Positions 1 to 7,650 of a stretch of 11,909 nt of DNA are shown here, one piece after another. A model generated the notes under the pieces. The model made no database searches, was not told where the DNA came from, and saw nothing but the letters and a program-made list of their open reading frames with translations. A program made the translations under genes and the position numbers. The DNA comes from Saccoglossus kowalevskii (lineage: Eukaryota > Hemichordata > Enteropneusta > Harrimaniidae): positions 499,021 to 510,929 of the forward strand of contig NW_003155740.1 in assembly GCF_000003605.2 (NCBI RefSeq), given 5' to 3'. The stretch's first letter is position 1. Each line of letters opens with the position of its first letter.

Positions 1-735
1 AGGTGAAATTTAGGAATTTTAGCGATCTTCAAAGTACCATACAGGACAAAGTGAAATAGAACGTTAACTCACTTTCTTGTCAAATGTAGATCTATGTATT
101 GCCTATCAAATAAATGCTTGTAGATTTTTGGATCGTAATATTTAGTTCCGTGGTCGTCCCTGTAATTAGGCCACTTTTTTGCACTAGGCGAAAATTTGGA
201 ATTTTAACCATCTTCAAAGTACTCTACTGGACAAAGTAAAATAGAATTATAACTCAACTTCTAGTCAAATGTAGATCTATGTATTGTCTATCAAATGTAT
301 GTTTGTAGAGTTTTGGGTCGTAATGTTTAGTCACGTGGCTGTCCCTGAAAGTAGGCCCTTTTTGCAATAGGCGAACATTTGTTTTAGCCATCTTCAAAGT
401 ACTATAATGGACACAGTGAAGTGGAATTCTAACGCAACATCTTGTCAAAAGTGGATCTATGCATTACTTATCAAATAAATGCTTGGAGAGTTTTGAGTTG
501 TGACATTTAGTCACACGTGGTTGTCTCTGAAAATAGACCACGTTTTTGCATTTGGCAACAATTGTGACTTGTAGCCATGTTCGAAGTACTTTATGTGACA
601 AAGTGCAATTAGAATTCTGATTCAACTTCTTGTTAAATGTAGGTCTATATGTTGCCCATCTAATAAAGGTTTGTATAATTTTGGGGTATGACGTTGAGTT
701 TCTTCCCTTGGTCAACACGGTAGACATCACGTGGT
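1..735 (+). repeat. Tandem array, left arm of a large inverted repeat (4 units of about 183 bp)
   Basis: Four direct copies begin at about 1, 186, 369 and 552. Each starts with a variant of 'AGGCGAAAATTTG', then 'CCATCTTCAAAGTAC', 'CAACTTCTTGTCAAATGTAG' and 'TCTATGTATTG' (anchors at 91, 276, 456 and 644). It ends with a CACGTGG-type site and 'GTCCCTGAAAGTAGGCC'. The anchor spacings are 185, 180 and 188 bp. Copy 1 begins at the window edge, so the array may continue further left. Copy 4 is the most diverged and has extra sequence near its end. The open frames on the minus strand here come from the repeat and are not genes. The same unit recurs reversed at 1233-1948. The family is not recognised. 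Confidence 0.9.
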
Positions 736-1232
736 TTGTGTAAAACTAGAGTGTACTAAGACGTAGAGGTTTGTGTGTGTACCTTTTAATAAGCACATTT
801 TCAAATGTTTACATGCTTTAGTCCTCAAGTAGATAACATTATTCATTTAGTTTTTTAAGATCTATATAGGCTGTACTTCAGGTGTTTTTATGTAGGCTTA
901 GTTAGATAAATGCTATTAGGATGTTCTGTTTCGTTGGACAAGATGCCTCTTGAACAGTTTGTTTCTTTTAACATTGTCAATGTCCAATGTATATTATATT
1001 GGTACTACAATGACTGATAATACACTTACAGTGTTAACTTAAATTTTAGTTAAGCGCCGACTCTGTTATAAGTGTAAATATCAATTTGTAGTAAAGAAAC
1101 TAAGATATTGTTTTAAATTCCGCTATGTTCTACAATGTATATCATGATTATGTTCTATAATGCATATCAACAGGAACACTAACACGGGAACAACAGTTCC
1201 TAAAATTCAGTTGATACACAATGTCTAAATAT
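736..1232. other. Spacer between the inverted arrays
   Basis: These 497 bp of AT-rich sequence separate the two oppositely oriented arrays. No open frame with coding character is seen. The only internal structure noticed is a 21-bp near-repeat, 'TATGTTCTACAATGTATATCA' at 1124-1144 and a variant at 1149-1169 with two differences. There is also a short inverted repeat, TTAACT...AGTTAA, near 1035-1056. If the flanking arrays are the arms of a foldback transposon, this is its central segment, but it encodes no visible transposase. Confidence 0.6.
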
Positions 1233-1948
1233 GGCCTACTTTCAGGGACTTCTCGGGACTAAACGTCACTCCCTAAAACTCTACGAGCATTTACTTGATA
1301 GGCAACACATAGATTAAGAAGAAGTTGAGTTGGAATCCTGATTTGTCAAGTACAGTAGCATACTTTGAACATGGCTAAAATTCACAATTTTCGCCAATCA
1401 CAAAAAATGACATGCTTTTAGGGACAACCATGTGATTAAATGTCATGACCCGAAACCATACAAGCATTCATTCTGTAAAAAATACAAAGATGTACATTTG
1501 ATCAAAAGTTGAATCAGAATACTTCTTCATTTCGTCACGTAGCGTACTTTGAAAATTCACAATGTAAAAAGTGGCCTACTTTCAGGGACAACCACGTGAC
1601 TTAGCTTTATGACCCGAGACTTTACAAGCATGTATTTAATAGAGAATACATAGATGTACATTTGACCAGAAGTTGAATTATTGTTCACTTCGTCACGTTG
1701 CGTACGTTGAACAAAGCTAAAATTCACAATTTTCGTCAAATGCCAAAAAGCGGCCTACTTTCAGGGACAACCACGTGACGAACGTCATGACTCGAAACTC
1801 TGCAAGCATTCATTTGGTAGACAATACATAGATTCACCTTTGTTAATAAGTTGAATTAGAAATATATTTTACTTCGTCGTGTAGCGTACTTTGAACATGG
1901 CTAAAGTTCACAAAAAGTGGCCTACTTTAAGGGACAGTCACGTGACAA
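1233..1948 (-). repeat. Tandem array, right arm of the large inverted repeat (4 units plus a stub)
   Basis: The units begin with 'GGCCTACTTTCAGGGACA' or a variant at about 1233, 1409, 1573 and 1752. A stub of about 30 bp starts at 1919 and ends just after a CACGTGAC motif. Spacings are 176, 164, 179 and 167 bp. Each unit is the reverse complement of the left-arm unit. For example, the reverse complement of the segment starting at 1573 matches left copy 2 at roughly 70 of 85 positions by eye, without gaps, from the 'ATCTATGTATT' anchor to 'AAAGTAGGCC'. The array stops sharply near 1948, where unrelated sequence begins, so this is one natural edge of the structure. Confidence 0.9.
1593..1598. 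promoter_or_regulatory. CACGTG E-box palindromes carried by the repeat units (example site)
   Basis: A perfect CACGTG palindrome recurs at the same place in most repeat units: 332, 514 and 728 in the left arm, and 1593, 1772 and 1939 in the right arm. Two further units carry degraded versions, near 153 and 1429. Most are embedded in GTCACGTG or CACGTGAC, the form favoured by bHLH-zip factors of the USF/MITF/TFE type. Binding is inferred only from the motif. The sites may be kept simply because the repeats were copied. Confidence 0.35.
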
Positions 1949-3466
1949 CCAAACAAGGTACCAAAACAATGCATTGGATAAATATTCTAATGATCTATGT
2001 ATGGTACAAGTTTCAAACCAAATAACATACCAGAGCGGCACTTATAGCGTTACAAAGTTGGGCCAAAAATAATTTTTTTGAAGCTTGAAACATCTAATTG
2101 TTTTCAGGCTGCCCAAGAACTAAAATGTACGTTGTTCTATTTACATCTTGTTTTGTTTTTATGATACGCTTGAAGGTGTTGCCGAGACAGTGCCGTAGAA
2201 TATGCTGATTTCTGTGTTTTTAAGATGCGAAAATTGGGGAAAATGGCCAGAAAACTTTGTTTGCCCGTTACCATGGCAACAAGGAGTTTTGATCTAAAAT
2301 GAGGCTATTTTGAGGGGCTGTGGACCAAGTACTATCACTGTGCAAAATATGAGCCAAATCTATTTTTTGACCCCTGCCACAATTGTTTGATTTTTACAGA
2401 CATTTGCTGTTAATTAATTTTTATTACGTTTAAATTTTGGAGCAATGTGTGAAGATTTTTACATAACTAGACATGAAAAATAAATACAAAACACGCGGCA
2501 AACTAACCAATCGTTTGCTCGTTTCGTGACTATATTCCAGCCACACCGCTTCTTGAAACTTTGTTTACTGGCATTATTATTCAAAAGTGTTATCTCCTTT
2601 ACGAAATCACCACTTCAGTGCTTGAAGGTGTTGAGTGGTAGTTTATTTTAGGGTTGGCGCTGAAGCATGCAATGCCCATCCATATTTGCATTTTAGACGT
2701 GACGTGACGTGTTTGAGCTGAAAGCACTGGTAACTTTAGGTGCAGCTCAACACTTTGTCTGGTAACAGGTATAACTGTGAGAATCACAGCTAAAATTTAA
2801 ATTGTGTTTGCTTACCACTATTTCATCAATTCGGTTTAAATTATGTCAAAAGCCTAAGTATTAGATTCCAGGTAATATTAGAAATTCACTTGGCCGTAAT
2901 TACCCACAGACCATGGAGTCTCGTTAATTTCAATTCAGTACCATAAATTAATATAACCACAATAAGCATAATTTGTTCTTATTTTGATACCAGTCTTTTT
3001 TGCTGAGAATATATTTCTCAAACTCGACAAATATGTTGTCAATCACCATAGAAACTCGTTACACCTTTTTGTCTTAACAAAGGACGCCAAACTAATAGCA
3101 ATAATAATGAGAAATGTTATAAATCACCCATATGGTAAATAAAAGCAGTCATGTTTGTGATTCAGATGGTTTATTGACCAGTGCAATGCCGGCGACCTGT
3201 TGATGCTGACGCAGACAGAAGGATGGTTTTATGGCGTGTAATAATTCTTATGTAATATATCCTAATAAAGCGAACCAATAGCGATATCTCGCGTTCCATA
3301 TAATATACAGTTTCTGCAGATTCATGTGTACTAAACTAAACTGGAGGTGTGGTTGTTGTTACCTGGTGTGGTGCTTTTACCGGAATCGAAATTGCTCACA
3401 AGTGGAACGATATTAGCGTATACACCTTGAGTTTTTATCATTATTTTTTTTGCTATTGTTTTTCAG
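1949..3466. other. Non-coding stretch between the foldback array and the kinase exons
   Basis: No coding exon could be supported on either strand. In particular there is no catalytic-loop (HRD-type) or N-lobe kinase exon, although the gene's next upstream exon should lie on this side. If the kinase gene is intact, this is probably part of a long intron. Small features are an RFX-like X-box at 2267-2280, a three-fold GACGT run at 2697-2711, and a 14-bp motif (GCTTGAAGGTGTTG) present twice, at 2168 and 2620. A 62-codon minus-strand frame at 2599-2787 has no recognisable motif and is probably chance. Confidence 0.6.
2267..2280. promoter_or_regulatory. RFX-type X-box candidate
   Basis: The 14-mer GTTACCATGGCAAC fits the RFX X-box pattern GTNRCC-N(0-3)-RGYAAC, with both half-sites complete and a 2-bp spacer, and it is nearly palindromic. 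RFX factors bind such sites in promoters of ciliary genes and others. Here no promoter or start exon is identified nearby, so function is inferred from the motif alone. A weaker relative, ATTTCCATGGCAAC, lies at 9245-9258. Confidence 0.35.
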
Positions 3467-4879
3467 GTCAAAATTGGGCGATTAGGTCGTGCATGCCTAC
3501 TCGATGAAGGTATTTATGATACTGTGAATGATAGTTTAAAAATTCGAACGATGCCAAATGACCAGATACGATGGTGAGTAGTGAGTATGTCAGTTAGTGA
3601 CGTAATGTATGTCATAACGTTTTTGATTGGCGTCACTTGTGCACAAAAAACGAAACACAATGTCCTACATTACGATAATACCACCATAAGTAATATTTTT
3701 TCTTCAGGGTTCCACCAGAGGTTGTTGGTGCCCATACGTACTCCCGGGCATCTGACGTGTTTATGTTCGGTCAGCTGTGTTGGGAAGTATTTAATGCATT
3801 TAGTTCTGATTACAGAAGTTCGGTTCAGATGTTAGTACCATATCCACACTCGGGCATAAGAGAAGTAAGTATAATATGCAACAATAGGCATCAGTGTGTA
3901 TCGACCTGGTGGTCAGTCTATATACTTTATGTTTATAAAGATGCTGCTTTCAGTTTATATGAACACTATTGCCACCAACAGCTATTACCGATGAATTTAT
4001 GTAAACAGTGAAAAGCATTTGTATTTTGTTTATAGGTTGAAAGACGTGTCTGCCTTCGATATCACCAAACTCAGCCTAAGTCATGTCCTCCGTGGTTATA
4101 TACAATCATGAAGAGTTGCTGGTTGGACGAAAGATTCAGAAGACCCACATTTGCTAGCATGGAAAGCCAAATCACTGAAAGGTGAATCACATACACTGAC
4201 AACTGTTATTTGCCAGATGAGACAACTAGGGTGAACTCTGAACGACAATACATATTTCTTTTCAGGAATATTGACTGACTGATTTTGTAACTTTTATTTC
4301 AGATGCTCAGCGACTACTTCTCCTACCAACCCAGGCGAATATTTTAATGATATGCTAGTTGTTGATAACAATCTTGCAAAGGAGGATGACACCGAGTATG
4401 GATATGATGTTGTTGGTGTCCACACATACCCGGAAAGCAGTGCATACAGTGATGACGAGTATAATTTGTCATTTTCATGTTCCCCTACATGTAACTCTTA
4501 TAACGATATCAGTGATGATACAGAGGAAATCAGGAATGAAATTGAGCCACTTGTAGAAAAAGAAATATGTAAAAGCAAACCAAAACGCAAATCCTTCTTA
4601 AGACGTACATTTATGTCGTTTCGACAAAATAAGCGTACAAATGTACAAAAGCGTCCACTGAATAAACCAGCAGCTGGCCTAAGTCTAAAATCAAAACTCA
4701 CTTCGCGTAGCCTTCCCGAGATTATTCAAGACCAATACAAGAACGAGGTTGATGGAAATATGAAATTTAAGCCAAGTAAAAGCGTAGATAACCTTACTAC
4801 CGACGCAACAGGTGATTGTTATTATTATGCTGATAACACGGACAGCGATGAAAATGTGTATGATGAGGTTGAAATATAA
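3467..4879 (+). CDS. C-terminal four exons of a receptor-type tyrosine (pseudo)kinase
   Basis: Four exons join in one open frame: 3467-3573, 3708-3864, 4036-4181 and 4303-4879 (TAA at 4877). Together they encode 328 residues. All three introns (134, 171 and 121 bp) are GT-AG. Residues 1-136 are the C-lobe of a tyrosine kinase: KIGRLGRA at the DFG site, IRWVPPEV (P+1 loop and APE-like), SDVFMFGQLCWEVF (helix F), CPPWLYTIMKSCW (helix H) and RRPTF (helix I). The DFG aspartate is arginine (residue 5), so normal Mg-ATP chemistry is unlikely. Structural residues are kept: E40, D52, G57, W61 and R124. About 12 extra residues (68-79) sit before the PYP motif. The tail (137-328) is acidic, then basic near 227-258, then acidic again. 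It holds possible SH2-docking tyrosines: YDVV (171), YNDI (203) and YDEV (323). The receptor part and N-lobe lie outside the window. The assignment to the tyrosine-kinase group is firm; receptor type is inferred from the long tyrosine-bearing tail, and the exact family is not recognised. Confidence 0.85.
3574..3707 (+). other. Intron within the kinase gene (splits the W36 codon)
   Basis: The donor is ATG|GTGAGT and the acceptor is TTTTTTCTTCAG|GG. The junction splits a tryptophan codon after two bases and restores the conserved RW of the tyrosine-kinase P+1 loop. This is strong evidence that the splice model is right. The two later introns (3865-4035 and 4182-4302) also have good GTAAGT and GTGAAT donors and TATAG and TTTCAG acceptors. 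Confidence 0.85.
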
Positions 4880-5168
4880 CAAATGCCAATAGTGTATTAG
4901 TGAGAAACACCAACATACCAATACAATGTCGTTTATACCCGAAGCATCAGTTCATTCATGTAAGCGTGTTACAGGTAATCAGAAAGTGGTGCCAAGTAGA
5001 CCTCATGCTGTACATTATATACGTTTCAAAATATTTTGATCTACCAGGTTTCTATCTTGATTGATAATTCATGTGCCAAATCGAAGTCACGGAAAGAGCT
5101 GTAAAATTATTTGCCATTCAGAAAACCGGTTGAAAAATAATTTCACGACACGTTTCAACATAATCTAA

Positions 5169-5209
5169 AATAAAACGGATGTTATTAATGAAAACATAGT
5201 TCAAATAAA
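5169..5209 (+). terminator. Polyadenylation signals of the kinase gene
   Basis: Two AATAAA hexamers, at 5169-5174 and 5204-5209, lie about 300 bp after the stop codon and are followed by A/T-rich sequence. They would give a 3' UTR of about 300-350 nt starting at 4880. No other gene lies between the stop codon and these sites. The actual cleavage site cannot be seen. Confidence 0.5.
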
Positions 5210-5429
5210 GACAAATATAAAAAAATGTCAAATAATGAAAATCGAGCTTCACCCGCCGTGCTGTCACCATGATGAGATCACGTACATATATTTGGTGTAC
5301 GCGACTTTGCAGTATTATTTAGAATCAACAACTTGCATATTTATAAACATATATTACAGGAATTTTATAAATAGATTGTTTACTAACTGTATTTAGTAGT
5401 GGCAACTTCGCAATGCTTTAACCCTGAGA

Positions 5430-5725
5430 CATATCCCTGGTAATCACGTGATCGTGCCAACCGTACTGCTTTAGCGATTGGCTGATCGCATGTTTACTCT
5501 GCCACGCCTTAGTTTTATTGTTGAGTTTGTACGTTTTCATAGAAGGAGAAGAAAGGGGCAGCGAGGGGTTACCCCAGCTAACGGTTTGGATGAATAAAGC
5601 TGAACTATATCTAATGAACCATTGTGTATTCCTTTGGGTCGAACCTGGTATCTCTAAAGTGTAAACTTTATATGTACACCCGCCCGAGTCACCTACTTCT
5701 ACCTTTGTTCATAACAGTACTTTGG
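5430..5725. repeat. Probable dispersed repeat: LTR (+) or tRNA-derived SINE (-), unresolved
   Basis: This stretch is richer in GC and more complex than its surroundings. Read on +, it resembles an LTR: a CCAAT-type element (ATTGGCTGATCG near 5478), then AATAAA at 5593 followed by a GT-rich stretch (ATTGTGTATTCC). It ends near ATAACA (5716), with a primer-binding-like TTTGGCG...GCAGGGA just after. Read on -, it has a box-B-like GGTTCGACCC (5638-5647) and an imperfect box A (TAGGTGACTCGG, near 5686) about 38 nt upstream, as in a tRNA-derived SINE head. Neither set of boundaries nor a target duplication could be fixed. No protein is encoded. Confidence 0.3.
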
Positions 5726-7140
5726 CGTTAAATGCAGGGAAAAGCGAAATATACGTATATTTTATCATTTGTATATTTTATTACAATATTTAATGCGATA
5801 TATGCGACAAAAAACAACGTAATAATGGGCTATGGTCACTGCTTGGCGCATTCGCGGTTATTGGTCCCCATATTAACAAGCATGGTGACTCTTATTGTTG
5901 TGCATATCAAAGTGTACAAAGCAGAGGGACTAGGATGATTGGAACACATCAAAGGACTCTTAAGCGTTATTTACTCCAGTCGTTATTAACTCCACATCGC
6001 GACCAGATCAAAGCTCGCACTAGGGTGGAGCGTCGACCACAGCACAGAAGATGAATGATTCATCGTGTAAATATTGTACATTGAATCCATATGTTTAGTC
6101 GATTTACATATTTAAACCCTTCCCCCAAGTAAGTGATAGCAAACAATTATAACCGAATTTAACATACAAATAAAATGATAAAAATGTACGATTTGAGAAT
6201 TCAAAAACGTTCGCAATAATACCTTTGGTACCATTTTTAGGATCAACATAACAAGTACAATTTTTCTAGGAGCGATACAAATCAACGGCACACATTTTAA
6301 AAATCAAAATTGCACAATTTGTTCTTTCCAGTATAACAACAATAATAAAATAACGTGAGTTTAGACATCATAACATTAATTTATGACGCTTTATTAAACA
6401 TATATAAAATATAGCACTTGTGTAACAATAATCAAGCCGACAAAATTTGTCCAGCAGTACCACACGTTGAAATGCGTTATACATCGAGAGAGGGCGGGGT
6501 TGCGAGTTTTTGTTTTTTGTAGCAGAATATATGGTAACTTTTCGCTGGACGAAACATCTTCTCTTGAATTAATTTCTACTCATTTCTATTGAAAAACAAT
6601 TTCCCACTTGTTTGCGCCTGTACAAACTATTGCTCTGATCAGCCGGAAAACTGGACAACTGACCTTTCAAATAAATGTTCTGTCTCTAAATAACCTTTTG
6701 GTCAGCCTGTATGACTTTCCATACAGTATTCGCAAATGTTGACGTCATCGCCAACACATGAGACTACCACCAACTCATTCGATTATAGTGCAGCTCTGTT
6801 TTGGAATCCATACAATACTCGGATTGCCGTATTATGTTATATGAAGACAAATATTCCTTGTAAAACCTTGTTATAGGAAAAATACACTGAAGAAACGTCG
6901 AATGGCATGCAGTCGACACGTATTTGAAAAGAAGCCTGTTGTTGAAGGATTAAATTGTGTAAAATAATTCAGTGTTGCATCTTACCAAGATATTTTTTTA
7001 GAAGACATGAGATTCCATGATTTACATACAATAGTACATGACGTGGCCCCTCAGCGTAACAACCCGTGCAATATACACCCGGAATACCCAAGTTTTAAAA
7101 TGATGTATGCATTTTAGAAACGGCGTGACTGCTTTTTAAT
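5726..7140. other. AT-rich intergenic stretch, no supported gene
   Basis: No coding frame with family signal was found. A 68-codon frame at 5732-5938 starts with a hydrophobic stretch but has no homology signal, no clear promoter and ends amid AT-rich DNA, so it is not called. A perfect CRE palindrome (TGACGTCA) lies at 6740-6747, with no gene start identified beside it. Confidence 0.55.
6740..6747. promoter_or_regulatory. CRE palindrome (TGACGTCA)
   Basis: This is a full 8-bp CREB/ATF consensus palindrome, flanked by GCAAATGT and TCGCCAACAC. Full CREs are uncommon in AT-rich DNA. A promoter role is only inferred, since no adjacent transcript start or first exon was recognised on either strand. 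Confidence 0.25.
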
Positions 7141-7152
7141 GGTATGTGCAAT

Positions 7153-7430
7153 AAAAAAATATCGTGTGTGTATTAAAAATGATGTGTGTATTAAAATGAC
7201 GTGTGTGTTTAAAAATGACGTGTGTGTTTAAAAACGACGTGTGTGTTTAAAAACGACGTATGTGTTTTAAAAATGACGTGTGTGTGTTAAAAATTATGTG
7301 TGTTCAAAAACGACGTGTGTATTAAAAATGATGTGTGTATTAAAACGACGTGTGTGTTTTAAATGGTGTGTATATTAAAATGACGTGTGTGTTAAAAATG
7401 ACATGTGTGTTTTTAAAAATGACATGTGTA
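7153..7430 (+). repeat. Minisatellite, about 15 units of 16-21 bp
   Basis: The array consists of variants of AAAAATGACGTGTGTGTTT. The commonest differences are TGACG versus CGACG versus TGATG and small changes in the TGTG run. Weakly related sequence may begin before 7153. It has no coding meaning; the minus-strand open frame at 7340-7552 (His/Thr/Phe-rich) simply reads through the repeat. Unit length varies by a few bases, as expected from slippage at the A and TG runs. Confidence 0.9.
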
Positions 7431-7444
7431 AGGTCGATTGGAAA

Positions 7445-7650
7445 TTTCGTGTGTAAAAAGAAAAAAACGCGTGCATTAACCTTTTTACGCCTGTAGGAGT
7501 GGCTATTTTTGAATGATTTTTTTTTCGTGTGTGTGCAAAAAAACGCGTGCATTAACCTTTTTACGCCTGTGGAGGGCGCTATCTTTGAATGATTTTTTCG
7601 TGTGTGTTAAAAAAATCGTGTGCATTAACCTATTCACGCCTGTGGAGGCG
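7445..7650 (+). repeat. Three-copy repeat of about 75 bp
   Basis: Copies start at 7445, 7523 and 7596 (spacings 78 and 73). Each begins TTTCGTGTGTG...AAAAAA, then has the conserved core CGTGCATTAACC, a T-rich step, ACGCCTGT and GGAG-GGC. The first two copies end TTTGAATGATTTT. The third breaks off after GGAGGCG. The opening part closely resembles the short unit of the minisatellite just upstream, suggesting that the longer unit was built from it. No protein is encoded. Confidence 0.85.

Noticed and set aside
254-730. Two minus-strand open frames (254-448 and 464-730) sharing phrases such as YDPKLYKHTFDRQYIDLHL
   Set aside because: They lie inside the tandem repeat, and the similarity between them follows from the repeat. 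Other copies have stops in the same frame.
1557-1739. 60-codon minus-strand frame in the right arm
   Set aside because: Repeat-derived; it is not in the frame that would correspond to the left-arm frames and has no domain signal.
3190-3242. SH3-like phrase GDLLMLTQTEGWFYGV on the + strand upstream of the kinase
   Set aside because: Only 16-22 residues, no ALYDY-type start, an in-frame stop right after, and only a weak donor (GTGTAA). Most likely chance.
3581-4011. Two + strand frames of 84 codons overlapping the kinase exons
   Set aside because: They read through introns; the spliced frame with conserved kinase motifs explains the sequence better. The second is in the correct frame only within exon 3708-3864.
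4498-4921. Minus-strand frames opposite the last kinase exon
   Set aside because: Shadows of the real coding exon on the other strand.
5732-5938. 68-codon frame with a hydrophobic N-terminal stretch resembling a signal peptide
   Set aside because: AT-rich DNA readily gives Ile/Phe/Tyr runs; no family signal, splice context or conserved motif was seen.
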